Shown: positions 1 to 8,395 of the stretch, piece by piece
Layout of the letters: every line of letters begins with the position of its first letter
Position numbering within the stretch: position 1 is the first letter of the stretch
NCBI GenBank assembly: GCA_038251625.1
Contig: JBBSBE010000010.1
Span: 1 to 53,218, forward strand
DNA: 53,218 nt
Direction: 5' to 3'
Source of the DNA: JBBQXK01 sp038251625
Lineage (GTDB): Bacteria; Pseudomonadota; Alphaproteobacteria; Rhodobacterales; Rhodobacteraceae
The notes under the pieces: generated by a model
The model's input: the letters and a program-made list of their open reading frames with translations, nothing else
The model's database searches: none
What the model was told of the DNA's origin: nothing
Position numbers and translations under genes: made by a program

Positions 1-257
1 CGGAACCCGGCGGCGAGGTCTTTTTGCACCTCGTGCATCTCGGCGCAGTATTCGGCCACGGGCTTGCCGGCCTTTGCGGCGGCAAGCTCGGCCGGAGTGC
101 CGTGTTCGTCGGTGGCGCAGATGAACATCACCTCGTGGCCCAGGGCGCGCATGTAGCGGGCGTAAAGGTCGGCGGGAAGCTGGCTTCCCACAAGATTTCC
201 AAGGTGCTTGATCCCGTTGATATAGGGGATCGCAGAGGTGATCAGGATGCGGGCCAT
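1..257 (-). CDS. metG: methionyl-tRNA synthetase (MetRS), N-terminal part, cut by window edge
   Basis: The first 85 codons read MARILITSAIPYINGIKHLG and onward. This is the class I Rossmann start of MetRS, with the HIGH-type ATP-binding motif present as H-L-G-N at about residues 18-21, followed by the conserved ATDEHGTP segment that binds methionine and adenosine. The enzyme charges tRNA-Met in the cytoplasm. The start is the ATG at 255-257, and the frame stays open to base 1, so the rest lies outside the window. The upstream gene on the same strand (the MFS permease) ends 152 bp away, so metG probably has its own promoter in 258-409. Confidence 0.95.
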   Translation of the reverse strand, partial: MARILITSAIPYINGIKHLGNLVGSQLPADLYARYMRALGHEVMFICATDEHGTPAELAAAKAGKPVAEYCAEMHEVQKDLAAGF

Positions 258-310
258 GTGGATTTCCTTGGCAGTCGATGGCACCGTTTAGCGCAGTCGG
301 GGCACGGGTT

Positions 311-332
311 CCAGCGCAGGCTTCAGCGCTGG
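311..332. repeat. small inverted repeat upstream of metG
   Basis: CCAGCGC (311-317) and GCGCTGG (326-332) can pair around an 8-nt loop in the 152-bp gap between the MFS gene and metG. No T-run follows on the minus strand, so it is at best a leader hairpin or a weak terminator of the MFS gene. Confidence 0.25.
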
Positions 333-409
333 CGGGCCTTCATAACACACGTGATAAGCCAACAAAATATTGAAATAACAGAAGGTTGAGCGCGGGCGTA
401 AACGATTGA

Positions 410-1651
410 TCAAGGTTTGGTATCATCGCTGCGCATGCGTCCGCCACCCAAGAGCCGCCCGATCAGGAACGAAGTGCGCGGCTCGTAGGTATAGGCGGTG
501 CGTTCCAGCCCGGCGGCAGGGCGGGCGCGCATGCGCAGGAAGCTGAACCCGATCAGCACGGCATGCGCGGCCCCGATCATCACGAACATCCCCGAGGCGC
601 CATACGCCTCGATCACCAGCGACGCGACGAGGGGGCTGGCGATGGCGCCGACGGCATAGAGGAACATATGCGCCGCCGAAAGCTCCACCCGTTCGTGGTT
701 GGCGGCAAAATCATGGGCGTGGGCAGTCGAGACGGAATAGATTGGCAGGGTGAAAAAGCCAAACAGCATGGCGGAGGTAAAGACGGCTACGGTGCCAGCA
801 CCTGCAAAGCCGATGGTGAAGGCGCAACTCGCGATCCCGCCCGCAGAGAGGGCGATCAGCACCGTGCGGCGGTCGAACTTGTCGGCCAGATAGCCGACCG
901 GCAATTGTGCCAGCGCCCCGCCCAGCACATAGGCCGCCAGAAAAAGCGCGATCTGATCGGCGCGGAGGCCCACCGCGATGCCATAGACCGGCCCGACCAT
1001 GCGGAACGCGGCCCCCGTGATCCCCGACACCACAACGCCCATCGCGCCAAGGGGCGAGCGGTCCCAGGCTAGGCGGGGGCGCAGGCGCGGGGCGGCCCCG
1101 GTTTCGGGCGCCTCGGCCTTGGTCAGGGTCAGCGGGAAGATCGCCGCGCAGCAGAGCAGTGCCAGAAGGTTGTAGGACACGTAGGATGCAGGCTCCAACA
1201 CCCCGATCATCAACTGCGCGCCAAGATTGCCGCAGATGTCGACAACGCGGTACACGCCCATCGCGCGCCCGCGCGTTTCATTGGTCACCTTTGCCTGCAT
1301 CCACGCCTCGATGATCGTGTAGCAGCCCGCGACGCACAGGCCCGAGGCCATGCGCATGACGGCCCATGCAATCGGGTCGATGATCAGCATATGGGCAAGG
1401 ATCCCGATCGTGCCTGCCGCGCAAAAGGCCGCAAACGCGCGGGAATGGCCGACCGAGCCCATCAGGCGTGGCGCCCACCAGCAGCCGACGAAGAAGCCCA
1501 GAAAATGCATCGAGCCCAGAAGCCCGATCTCGGTCTTGGAAAAGTTCACCGCGACGCCCGATACGGCATCGAGCACCGCCACCCCGCCCGATCCGAGCTG
1601 CAACAGCACGACCGACAGGAACAGGGCGGCGAACGAGATCAGGAGGCGCAT
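410..1651 (-). CDS. MFS transporter, YcaD-like
   Basis: A 413-residue polytopic membrane protein with about 12 hydrophobic segments. The major-facilitator loop signature lies between helices 2 and 3 (GSVGHSRAFA region), and a second copy of the motif (GYLADKFDRRTVL) lies at the start of the C-terminal half. The layout resembles the YcaD/multidrug-efflux branch, but the substrate cannot be told from sequence. I chose the ATG at 1649-1651 because GGAG lies about 7 nt upstream on the coding strand and because the protein then begins directly with a membrane helix (MRLLISFAALFLSVVLL). A start 17 codons earlier would add only an Arg/Pro-rich tail. It runs in the same direction as metG and is 58 bp downstream of the cytochrome b561 gene. 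Confidence 0.85.
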   Translation of the reverse strand: MRLLISFAALFLSVVLLQLGSGGVAVLDAVSGVAVNFSKTEIGLLGSMHFLGFFVGCWWAPRLMGSVGHSRAFAAFCAAGTIGILAHMLIIDPIAWAVMRMASGLCVAGCYTIIEAWMQAKVTNETRGRAMGVYRVVDICGNLGAQLMIGVLEPASYVSYNLLALLCCAAIFPLTLTKAEAPETGAAPRLRPRLAWDRSPLGAMGVVVSGITGAAFRMVGPVYGIAVGLRADQIALFLAAYVLGGALAQLPVGYLADKFDRRTVLIALSAGGIASCAFTIGFAGAGTVAVFTSAMLFGFFTLPIYSVSTAHAHDFAANHERVELSAAHMFLYAVGAIASPLVASLVIEAYGASGMFVMIGAAHAVLIGFSFLRMRARPAAGLERTAYTYEPRTSFLIGRLLGGGRMRSDDTKP

Positions 1652-1709
1652 CGGAAGGCTCCGCAGGTGCCGTACCCTCGCGCGGGCGGGCGGCCGGGGC
1701 AACCCCGGA

Positions 1710-2252
1710 TCAGCCGCCGCGCAGCATCCGTATCAGCGTGCCGTCGCCGCCCATTTCCCGTTTCAGCGCGCCGAGGATGTGCAAAAGCAAAAGGGCCATC
1801 AGCACCTTGCCCAGAATGGCATGGACGGCGAAACCCCCATCCTCCCACGCGGCGGATACCGGGGCGATGGGCGGCAGGACCAGCGTGCCGAAGATCACCG
1901 TATCAAGGCCGCTTGCGGAACTGGCCACCCAGCCGGACAGGGGCAGCGCCACCATCAGCGCGTAAAGTGCCAGATGCCCTGCGCGGGCGGCGCGCTGTTC
2001 CCACGCCGCCGGGGCCCCAAAGGGGGCAGGGGGCGGGCTGATCCGGTGCCACAGAATGCGCAGAAGGACAAGTGCCAGGGCGACCGTTCCCAGCGTCTTG
2101 TGCAGCCCGTAGTACCAGATCGAACCGAGGCCGGGCGGCAGCCCCTGAAGGCTGAGGCCGAGCGCAAGCTGGCCGATCAGCAGGGCCGCCATGGCCCAGT
2201 GGATGGCGCGGCTGACGCTGCCGAAGCGGACCGTGCTGTTGCGCCACGCCAT
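1710..2252 (-). CDS. cytochrome b561 family protein
   Basis: A 180-residue inner-membrane di-haem b protein with four predicted helices. Candidate haem-ligand histidines lie in the first helix (RAIHW), before helix 2 (YGLHKT), in helix 3 (GHLALY) and in helix 4 (VHAILGKVLMALLLLHILG). The family moves electrons from or to quinol, for example to periplasmic acceptors. It starts 3 nt after the stop of the upstream yceI-type gene, so the two are almost certainly co-transcribed. This pairing is common in proteobacteria, where b561 and YceI are adjacent or fused. Confidence 0.9.
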   Translation of the reverse strand: MAWRNSTVRFGSVSRAIHWAMAALLIGQLALGLSLQGLPPGLGSIWYYGLHKTLGTVALALVLLRILWHRISPPPAPFGAPAAWEQRAARAGHLALYALMVALPLSGWVASSASGLDTVIFGTLVLPPIAPVSAAWEDGGFAVHAILGKVLMALLLLHILGALKREMGGDGTLIRMLRGG

Positions 2253-2255
2253 CGC

Positions 2256-2822
2256 CTAGGGGACCTGTGCGATCCGGGCCAGAATGTCGAGCCGCACCTC
2301 ATCACCCACCAGATCGGCCCAGCCCGTGGCACCAAAGGCCGAGCGCATCACGCGGCCCGTCAGCCGGATCGTCAGGTGCGTATTGTCGCCATCGGCAAAG
2401 CCCTGCTGGCGGTAAAGTGTGGCAGCAAGCGTAACGGGGTGGGTAACGCCCCGAATGGTCAGGTCACCATCGATCTGCGCGGTTTCCCCGCCGCCCTGTA
2501 CCCGGGTGCTGACGAAGGTGATCGAGGGATAGGCGCGTGCGTCCAGCACCTTTGGCCCCTTCATCGCCTGCGCCGCGAAGGGAAAGGACGCTTGTGCGCG
2601 GCTGACATCAAGCGCCACCGCGACGGTGCTGCGGGCGACGTTCTGGAAATCGAGGCTGAGGTCGGCTTGTGTCACGGGCATGCGACCTGTGATCCTGTCG
2701 GGGCCGAAATCGGTTTCGAAGCCGACGGTCGATTTTTCGGGCTCAAGCGCGTAACGCGACACCTCTGCCCGGGCTGCGAGCGGGGTGACGAGCAGGCAGA
2801 ACATGAGGGCAAAGCGCAACAT
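2256..2822 (-). CDS. YceI family periplasmic lipid-binding protein
   Basis: About 188 residues. The predicted signal peptide is MLRFALMFCLLVTPLAARA, followed by a YceI-type lipocalin-like beta barrel: S-T-V-G-F near the N-terminus, F-V-S-T-R-V in the middle and the G-D-L-T-I-R-G-V-T-H-P-V signature at about residues 122-133. YceI proteins bind long isoprenoid chains such as quinones, which fits the adjacent cytochrome b561. The ATG at 2820-2822 is preferred because it begins the signal peptide; the open frame continues upstream without a plausible protein sequence. It diverges from the TPR gene at 2952, and the 129-bp gap should hold both promoters. Confidence 0.88.
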   Translation of the reverse strand: MLRFALMFCLLVTPLAARAEVSRYALEPEKSTVGFETDFGPDRITGRMPVTQADLSLDFQNVARSTVAVALDVSRAQASFPFAAQAMKGPKVLDARAYPSITFVSTRVQGGGETAQIDGDLTIRGVTHPVTLAATLYRQQGFADGDNTHLTIRLTGRVMRSAFGATGWADLVGDEVRLDILARIAQVP

Positions 2823-2951
2823 GCTGTGGATATAGCACGGCGAGGGGCTGCTTTTCGTGGGTAACGGGGAGTTGATGACCCCTTGCAGGGTTGCGGCAGT
2901 CGCCCCGCGCGCGGTAGGATGCAAGCCATATATTCGGTCGGAGGGCCGGTC

Positions 2952-4430
2952 ATGAGACTGCGGGCAATCGCCAAGCTGATGCTGCTGGCCGCCGTCGCGG
3001 CGGGCCTTGCAAAGGGGGGCTACGGCTTTCTGACCGGGACCCTGTCACTGGGCGCCGGATCGGCGGTTGCGCAGGAGGGGGGACGGATGACCAAAGCCAC
3101 GGTGACGGCGGCGCTGGAGGCGCGGCTTGCCGCGATGACCGCGCGGCTGGGGGCAGCGGATGCGGCGGGCAAACCCGCCATCCTGGCCGAGATGGCGTCG
3201 GTGCGCGCAGCACTTGCCGACCCAGAGGCGGCATTCCGCAGCGCCGAGGCGCAACTGGCAAAGATCGCCGAGATGTCGGCATCGGCAGGCGGCGCGCTGG
3301 CGGCACCGCTGAAAGCTGCACAGGCGGCGATGGCGGCAGGTGACGGGGCGGCGGCCGAGGCGGCGCTGGCCGAAGCGCGGGTGGCGGCAGAGGCCGAGGT
3401 GTCGCGCGCGGCGCGGCTGGCCTTTGCGGCGGGCGAGATGGCCCTGCAGCGCGGCGCGCAGATCGAGGCCGCGCGCGCCTTCGTGCGGGCAGCGACACTG
3501 GAGCCATCCTATCCGCATCTTCTGGAGGCCGAGCGGCAGGCGCGCGCTGCGGGCGATGTGCAGACGGCGCTGAATTACGCGGTGCCGTTGCTGACGGCGG
3601 CGGTCACCACCTTCGGACAGGGCAGCGGGCCGCATGGCGTGGCGCTGGCGGCTGTCGCGCAGACGCAGCTTGTGGCGGGCAAGACCAAGGAGGCCGAGGC
3701 CCTGCTGCGCGAGGCGATCGCGGTGTCGCAGGGGCCGAACGGCACGCGGGATGCCGATTACGCGCAGCGGCTGAACAACCTTGGCGCCATCCTGCGTGCC
3801 ACCGGCCGTGCCGGTGAGGCGGAACCCTTCTACCGCGAGGCGGTCGAGGTGGATCGGCAGGTCCTGGGCGAGCGCAGCGCAGATGTGGCGGCGCGGCTGG
3901 GCAATCTGGCCGAGCTTCTGGCGGCGACGGGGCGCGCGGGCGAGGCAGAGCCGCTCTACCGTCAGGCGGTGGCAATCAGCGAGGCGGTGCTTGGCAATGC
4001 GCACCCCGATGTTGCAGCACGGCAGGCGCAATTGGGCGCGTTCCTGCAAGCCAACGGGCAGACCGAGCCTGCGGCCGAGGCGTATCTTGCAGCGGCGACC
4101 GTGCTGCGCGGGGCCTATCCGCCCGGCCACCCCGAGCGTGCCGCGCAGTTTTCGGCGCTGGCCGAGCGGTTGCGGGGGGTCGGGCGGTTCGGCGAGGCCG
4201 AGGCGCTTTACCGCGACGCGCTGGACGATCTGGCGGTTGCACCGGGCAAGGCCAGTTCCGACTATGGCCGGGCGCTGAACAACCTCGGGCAGGTGCTGGC
4301 CGGGGCCGGGCGGGGGGCGGATGCGCTGGCGGCGTACCGCGAGGCAGAGGCGGTGCTGTCGGCGGCGCTTGGCAGCGAAAGCGCCGAGGTGGGCATTGTC
4401 CGCGCCAATATCGCCGCCGCAGGGGGCTGA
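2952..4430 (+). CDS. exported tetratricopeptide-repeat protein
   Basis: A 492-residue, Ala-rich protein. It starts with a hydrophobic signal or anchor segment (residues about 8-42, ending VAQE) and continues with a helical region of low complexity. From about residue 150 it carries several TPR units. The C-terminal ones are of the 42-residue kinesin-light-chain type (N-N-L-G-A-I-L, E-A-E-P-L-Y-R-x-A-V). Such proteins are protein-protein scaffolds; no enzymatic motif is visible. The ATG at 2952 begins the signal sequence. I cannot name the partner. It is convergent with the FAD oxidase gene, with only 15 bp between the stops. Confidence 0.8.
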   Translation: MRLRAIAKLMLLAAVAAGLAKGGYGFLTGTLSLGAGSAVAQEGGRMTKATVTAALEARLAAMTARLGAADAAGKPAILAEMASVRAALADPEAAFRSAEAQLAKIAEMSASAGGALAAPLKAAQAAMAAGDGAAAEAALAEARVAAEAEVSRAARLAFAAGEMALQRGAQIEAARAFVRAATLEPSYPHLLEAERQARAAGDVQTALNYAVPLLTAAVTTFGQGSGPHGVALAAVAQTQLVAGKTKEAEALLREAIAVSQGPNGTRDADYAQRLNNLGAILRATGRAGEAEPFYREAVEVDRQVLGERSADVAARLGNLAELLAATGRAGEAEPLYRQAVAISEAVLGNAHPDVAARQAQLGAFLQANGQTEPAAEAYLAAATVLRGAYPPGHPERAAQFSALAERLRGVGRFGEAEALYRDALDDLAVAPGKASSDYGRALNNLGQVLAGAGRGADALAAYREAEAVLSAALGSESAEVGIVRANIAAAGG

Positions 4431-4445
4431 CCCTTAACCGCCGGA

Positions 4446-5756
4446 TCAGACGCCCAGCCTGTCGCGCAGCGCATAGTACCACGAGCCCACCATCGAATAG
4501 GGCACGCGGAACATGCGCCCGCCCGGGAACGGATACCATGGCACGCGTGCAAACACGTCGAAGCGGCCTTTGTCGCCGTCGATCGCCTCCGACAGGATGC
4601 GCCCGAAGGTGTGCGACCCCGTCACCCCGTGGCCGCTGTAGCCATGCGCAAAGTAGGTGTTGGCCCCCAGGCGCCCCATCTGCGGCACGCGGCTGAAGGA
4701 GAGTGCGAAATTCCCGCTCCATGCATGGTCGATCTTCACACCCTTCAGGCCGGGGTAGACCTTTTCCATGGCGGGGATCAGCTTGGCCGTGATGTCGGCG
4801 GGGTCGGTGCCGCCATAGACCGTACCACCACCGAAGATCAGCCGCTTGTCGGCAGACAGGCGATAGTAATCAAGGATATAGCGCACATCCTCGACGCATT
4901 TGTCGGTGGGCAGAAGTGCGTTGGCGCGATCTTCGCCCAAGGGCGCGGTGGCCATCATCTGGGTCGAGACGGGCATGACGCGCGCGGTCAGCGCGGGCAC
5001 GACATGGCCAAGATAGGCATTGCCGCACAGGACCAGCGTGGTGCAGGTCATGCTGCCGTCCTTGGTCTTTACCACGGGGTGCGCGGCATCGGTATCGGCA
5101 TGGATCACGGGGGACCCTTCGTAGATCACGCCGCCCAGGCTTTCGAACGCCGCCGCCTCGCCAAGGGCCAGGTTCAGCGGGTGCATGTGCCCCCCGGTAT
5201 GGTCGATCATCCCGCCTTCGTAGAGGTCCGATCCGATGTGCGTGCGCAACGCTTCGCGGTCCAGCATGTCCTGATTGTGGATGCCGTGGCTGGCCCAGAG
5301 CGCGCGCCGCGCCTCAAGCTCGCGCATGTGGGCCGGGGTAAGGGCGGTGAAGATGTTGCCGTCCTTCAGGTCGCACCGGATGGCGTAGGTCTGCACCCGC
5401 TCGCGGATGATCTGCCCGCCTTCCTGCACGAGGCCCGCAACGAAATCGGCGGTGTCGGTGCCATAGCGTTTGCGGATGGTCTGCAGGCTGGCGTTCAGCC
5501 CGTTGACGATCTGCCCGCCGTTGCGCCCCGAGGCACCCCAGCCGACCTTTGCCCCCTCAATCACCGCGACCTTGTAGCCCTTTTCGGCCAGATGCAGCGC
5601 TGTCGAGAGGCCGCTGTATCCGGCGCCGACAACGCAGATATCGATCTGGTGGTCGCCCTTCAGGGACGGGCGGTCGGGGGCGGGATTGGCGCTGGCGGCG
5701 TAATAGCTGTCGGTGTGCGGCGTGGGGCCAGTGGTGGCGAAGGTTTCCGTAGCCAT
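4446..5756 (-). CDS. FAD-dependent oxidoreductase, PuuB/DAO family (gamma-glutamylputrescine oxidase-like)
   Basis: A 436-residue D-amino-acid-oxidase-fold protein. The FAD dinucleotide-binding motif VVGAGYSGLSTALHLAEKG lies at about residues 42-60, followed by GWGASGRNGGQ, typical of the PuuB branch. The C-terminal FAD-contacting stretch is Y-F-A-H-G-Y-S-G-H-G-V-T. The family oxidatively deaminates gamma-glutamylputrescine and related secondary amines, giving aldehyde, NH3 and H2O2. The substrate here is unproven because no puuA, puuC or puuD gene is adjacent. The ATG at 5754-5756 is preferred over the TTG just before it. A RidA gene upstream on the same strand could detoxify imine products. 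Confidence 0.85.
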   Translation of the reverse strand: MATETFATTGPTPHTDSYYAASANPAPDRPSLKGDHQIDICVVGAGYSGLSTALHLAEKGYKVAVIEGAKVGWGASGRNGGQIVNGLNASLQTIRKRYGTDTADFVAGLVQEGGQIIRERVQTYAIRCDLKDGNIFTALTPAHMRELEARRALWASHGIHNQDMLDREALRTHIGSDLYEGGMIDHTGGHMHPLNLALGEAAAFESLGGVIYEGSPVIHADTDAAHPVVKTKDGSMTCTTLVLCGNAYLGHVVPALTARVMPVSTQMMATAPLGEDRANALLPTDKCVEDVRYILDYYRLSADKRLIFGGGTVYGGTDPADITAKLIPAMEKVYPGLKGVKIDHAWSGNFALSFSRVPQMGRLGANTYFAHGYSGHGVTGSHTFGRILSEAIDGDKGRFDVFARVPWYPFPGGRMFRVPYSMVGSWYYALRDRLGV

Positions 5757-5990
5757 CAAGCGGCCTCCTGATCGTCAGTATGGATGGGCGTGGGCGATGG
5801 GTGGAGGCGCGTTTGTGCGCGGCACCCTGTGCGGTGGCCCCCCACCCCCGGTCGCTCGCAACGCAGGGGGAGGGTGGGCGCCGGGGTTCTGTGCGTGATC
5901 GCGCGCGGCAGGGATTTCATGCGGAAGGCATCGCGGTGGAACGGGGGGCGGTCAAGCCCTTTCTCGGTGGCGTGAGGTCGCACAGGCGCC

Positions 5991-6629
5991 TCAGGCAGGG
6001 GCCACGTCATTGACGCCTGCCCCCACCCCCACCCCCACCCCCGGCCCGCGCACCGCGATGCCGCCGCGTTCGGGCACCAGGGCCCATGTGGCGGGGGGTG
6101 CTGCGCGGGCACGCAGGCGGGCAAGCCGCCACTCGCCCATCGGCGCCTGCGCCAGATGCCAGCGGCTTTCCACCCCCGCCGCCCCACCCGTCCCCGGCGT
6201 CAGAAGAAGGCCGGTGGGCGCGCTGTCGGGCGCCTCGGCGGCCAGATGCAGGCGGCGCACGGGCGTCAGCCCCGGTGGTTCGATCAGGTCGGCCACGACA
6301 AGCGGCACGGCACCCGAGCGCAGCGCCTCTTCCGCGGCCCAGAGGATATCCTCGGCCCGCCGCGCGGCGACAAAGATGAACCGCCCCGGATCGGCGAAAC
6401 CGACCAGCCCGCCGGGCATCAGCCGCTCACCTTCCCAGCCCGCGCCGATCCACAGCACCGGCCCGGCGCAGGCCCCTGCCAGCATCGCCCCGAGTGCCTT
6501 GCGCGCAGGGCCACAGCCTTCATGCACCCGCCCGCGCAAGAGCGTGAGCCCCGCCACGGGCGGGCCGGGCAGAAGCGGCAGGCTGGGGCGGGTGCGGTGG
6601 CGGGTGGCCAGGGCGATGGGAGTGGTCAT
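5991..6629 (-). CDS. imuA: ImuA-like protein (RecA/SulA-related SOS mutagenesis factor), orphan
   Basis: A 212-residue protein with the layout of alphaproteobacterial ImuA: an N-terminal G-R-V-H-E-G-C-G-P-A-R-K segment (residues about 33-44), a degenerate RecA-like core (VLWIGAGWEGERLMPGGL, then FIFVAARRAEDILWAAEEAL), and the final R-L-R-A-R-A-A-P-P-A-T-W-A-L motif. ImuA works with ImuB and DnaE2 in damage-induced translesion synthesis. Two things support the call: an SOS box 16 bp upstream, and the family's usual length. Oddly, neither imuB nor dnaE2 follows; the next gene is a PuuB-like oxidase 234 bp away. The C-terminus (GVGVGVGAG) is encoded by a hexanucleotide repeat. Confidence 0.72.
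   Translation of the reverse strand: MTTPIALATRHRTRPSLPLLPGPPVAGLTLLRGRVHEGCGPARKALGAMLAGACAGPVLWIGAGWEGERLMPGGLVGFADPGRFIFVAARRAEDILWAAEEALRSGAVPLVVADLIEPPGLTPVRRLHLAAEAPDSAPTGLLLTPGTGGAAGVESRWHLAQAPMGEWRLARLRARAAPPATWALVPERGGIAVRGPGVGVGVGAGVNDVAPA
6020..6042 (-). repeat. G-quadruplex-type hexanucleotide repeat in the imuA 3' end
   Basis: The plus strand has four runs of five C separated by single A (6020-6024, 6026-6030, 6032-6036, 6038-6042), so the imuA coding strand reads (GGGGGT)3GGGGG. This is an ideal G-quadruplex pattern. It is translated as alternating Gly-Val. The unit length is a multiple of three, so copy-number changes would not shift the frame. Confidence 0.8.
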
Positions 6630-6645
6630 CAGGGAAGGATAGAAT

Positions 6646-6660
6646 GTTCTCTTTGTGTTC
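6646..6660. promoter_or_regulatory. LexA (SOS) box, GTTC-N7-GTTC
   Basis: GTTC (6646-6649), seven bases TCTTTGT, then GTTC (6657-6660). This is the direct-repeat LexA operator of Alphaproteobacteria, with exactly seven bases between half sites. It ends 16 bp before the imuA start codon on the minus strand, so LexA binding would cover the promoter or transcription start. The RidA gene stop is at 6696, so the site belongs to imuA. Confidence 0.82.
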
Positions 6661-6695
6661 TCAAGACCCGATCCCGCGACCGGGGGCAGGCGCCG

Positions 6696-7109
6696 TCAGT
6701 CGGGGATCACCGCCGTCGCGTCAATCTCGACCAGCCAGCCGGGCCGCGCGAGTGCCGTGACCACCACGCCGGTCGATACGGGATGCACCCCGCGGATGTA
6801 TGCGCCCATGGTGCGGTAGACCGCCTCGCGGTGGCGCACGTCGGTCAGGTAGACGACCACCTTGCACAGGTGTTCCATCTTGCCGCCGGATTCCTCGATC
6901 AACTGCTGGATGTTCTGCATCACCTTGTGGGTCTGCTCGACCGGATCATGGCTGCCGATATCAGCGGCGGTATCCAGATCCTGCGGGCACTGGCCGCGCA
7001 GAAAGATCATCGTGCCACGCGCGACTACGGCCTGTGCCAGGTCATTGTCCAGTTTCTGCTCGGGGTAGGTGTCCTTCGTGTTGAAGGGGCGGATGCGGCG
7101 GTGGGCCAT
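6696..7109 (-). CDS. RidA (YjgF/YER057c) family enamine/imine deaminase
   Basis: A 137-residue single-domain RidA-type protein. It contains the conserved core G-G-K-M-E-H-L-C-K-V-V-V-Y-L-T-D at about residues 75-90 and ends in the family signature A-L-A-R-P-G-W-L-V-E-I-D-A-T-A-V. RidA proteins hydrolyse reactive enamines/imines released by PLP enzymes or amine oxidases, in the cytosol. The ATG at 7107-7109 has a GGAG about 7 nt upstream. It lies 13 bp after the flavin monooxygenase gene on the same strand, so it is likely part of the oxidative cluster Rieske-FMO-ridA. Confidence 0.92.
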   Translation of the reverse strand: MAHRRIRPFNTKDTYPEQKLDNDLAQAVVARGTMIFLRGQCPQDLDTAADIGSHDPVEQTHKVMQNIQQLIEESGGKMEHLCKVVVYLTDVRHREAVYRTMGAYIRGVHPVSTGVVVTALARPGWLVEIDATAVIPD

Positions 7110-7122
7110 GGGGACTCCGGTC

Positions 7123-8379
7123 TCAGGTCAGGGCGGGTTCGGCGGCGGGGGCATAGGCGAGGTAGCCGCGCTGGATGGCGATATGGTCGGCGATGAACTT
7201 CGCATCGTGCCAGACGCCCCAGATGAACGAAGACCCCCGGCGCGACAGCCACGGCAGGCCAAGGAAATAGACCCCCGGCTCGGACGACACCCCGCGCTGG
7301 TGGCGGGGTTTTCCGGCGGCGTCGAAGGCATCGACCTTGAGCCAGCCGAGATCGAGCCCGTAGCCGGTGGCCCAGACGATCGACCCGATGCCCGCCGCGT
7401 GCAGATCGAGCGACAGGATCGGGTCGGTCACGCAACCCGGATCGGGCGACATGATCCGGGCCTCTGGATCCTCGGGCAGGTCGATCCCGTTGCGCAGGGC
7501 CCAGGCATCCGCCTCGTCCAGCACCGACAGGTAATTGGCATCGCCATGGGCAAGGTCTGCCGCCAGCCCCGGCGCGAAGGTCATCATGCCGCCCGAGAAG
7601 GACGCGGCGCGACCAACCAGCGTGATGCCGCGATGGGCAAGGGCGCGGAAATCGACGGTCCGTCCGCCATGCGCCCCGCTGACGGCAAAGGTGACGTGCT
7701 TGGTGGTCGGTGGGGCCTCGATATCCCATTTGTTCAGCACACCGAGCCACCATACATTGTCGCGCCCCCGGTAGCGCCGGGGGGGGCGGTCGTGCGGCCC
7801 GACCGAAAGGTACACGCGGCGCCCGGCCTCCAGCAGCTCCTCGGCGATCTGCGCGCCAGAGGCGCCGGCGCCGACGACCAGCACCGCGCCAGCGGGCAAC
7901 TGGCCCGGATTGCGATAGGCGGCGGAGTGCATCTGCACGAGGCCTGCGCTTTCGGGCACCAGCGCGGGCATCTTCGGCTTCTGGAACGGGCCGGTGCAGG
8001 AAATCACCTTCTGCGCCAGGATCGGCCCCTCCGACGTGTCGGCCAGAAACCCGGCCCCTTCCGGATTGCGCCGCACCTCGCGCACCTCGACACCGCAGCG
8101 GACGGGGGCGGCGATCCGGCGGGCATAGGCCTCGAAGTAATCGGCAACGGCCTCCTTGCCGGGAAAAACCTCGGGGTCGCAGGCGAAGGCCATCCCCGGA
8201 AACCGGTCATGCCAGGCGGGGCCATTGGCCACCAGAGAATCCCACCGCCCCGTCCGCCAGCGTTCGGCGATGCGCGCGCGTTCCAGCACCAGATGCGGGA
8301 TGCCCGCACGGCCCAGATGCTCGCTCATCGCGACACCCGCTTGCCCCGCGCCGACAACCAGCACGTCCGTCCGTTCCAT
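7123..8379 (-). CDS. flavin-containing monooxygenase (CzcO-like NAD(P)/FAD protein)
   Basis: A 418-residue two-dinucleotide-binding-domain flavoprotein. FAD motif: VVGAGQAGVAMSEHLG (residues about 8-23). The NADPH motif VLVVGAGASGAQIAEELL lies at about residues 165-182. The C-terminal ATG motif is present as WATGYGLDLGWL. Relatives are annotated as CzcO or group B flavin monooxygenases, but their substrates are mostly unknown. The ATG at 8377-8379 starts the Rossmann fold; the long upstream extension of the frame overlaps the Rieske gene and is not credible. It sits 16 bp after the Rieske oxygenase gene on the same strand, so it may act in the same pathway. Confidence 0.85.
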   Translation of the reverse strand: MERTDVLVVGAGQAGVAMSEHLGRAGIPHLVLERARIAERWRTGRWDSLVANGPAWHDRFPGMAFACDPEVFPGKEAVADYFEAYARRIAAPVRCGVEVREVRRNPEGAGFLADTSEGPILAQKVISCTGPFQKPKMPALVPESAGLVQMHSAAYRNPGQLPAGAVLVVGAGASGAQIAEELLEAGRRVYLSVGPHDRPPRRYRGRDNVWWLGVLNKWDIEAPPTTKHVTFAVSGAHGGRTVDFRALAHRGITLVGRAASFSGGMMTFAPGLAADLAHGDANYLSVLDEADAWALRNGIDLPEDPEARIMSPDPGCVTDPILSLDLHAAGIGSIVWATGYGLDLGWLKVDAFDAAGKPRHQRGVSSEPGVYFLGLPWLSRRGSSFIWGVWHDAKFIADHIAIQRGYLAYAPAAEPALT

Positions 8380-8395
8380 GCGATGTCCTTTCCGG

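Noticed and set aside
24..389. 121-codon plus-strand frame at the left edge
   Set aside because: Antisense to the metG start, which has clear MetRS signatures; the remainder is intergenic.
1350..2864. 504-codon plus-strand frame over the MFS, b561 and YceI genes
   Set aside because: Spans three genuine genes on the other strand, with no domain resemblance and no ribosome binding site.
5757..6187. possible small gene between imuA and the PuuB-like oxidase
   Set aside because: The minus-strand frame here overlaps imuA and reads as Arg/Pro/Trp-rich sequence with no start signal. The 234-bp gap itself shows no supported gene.
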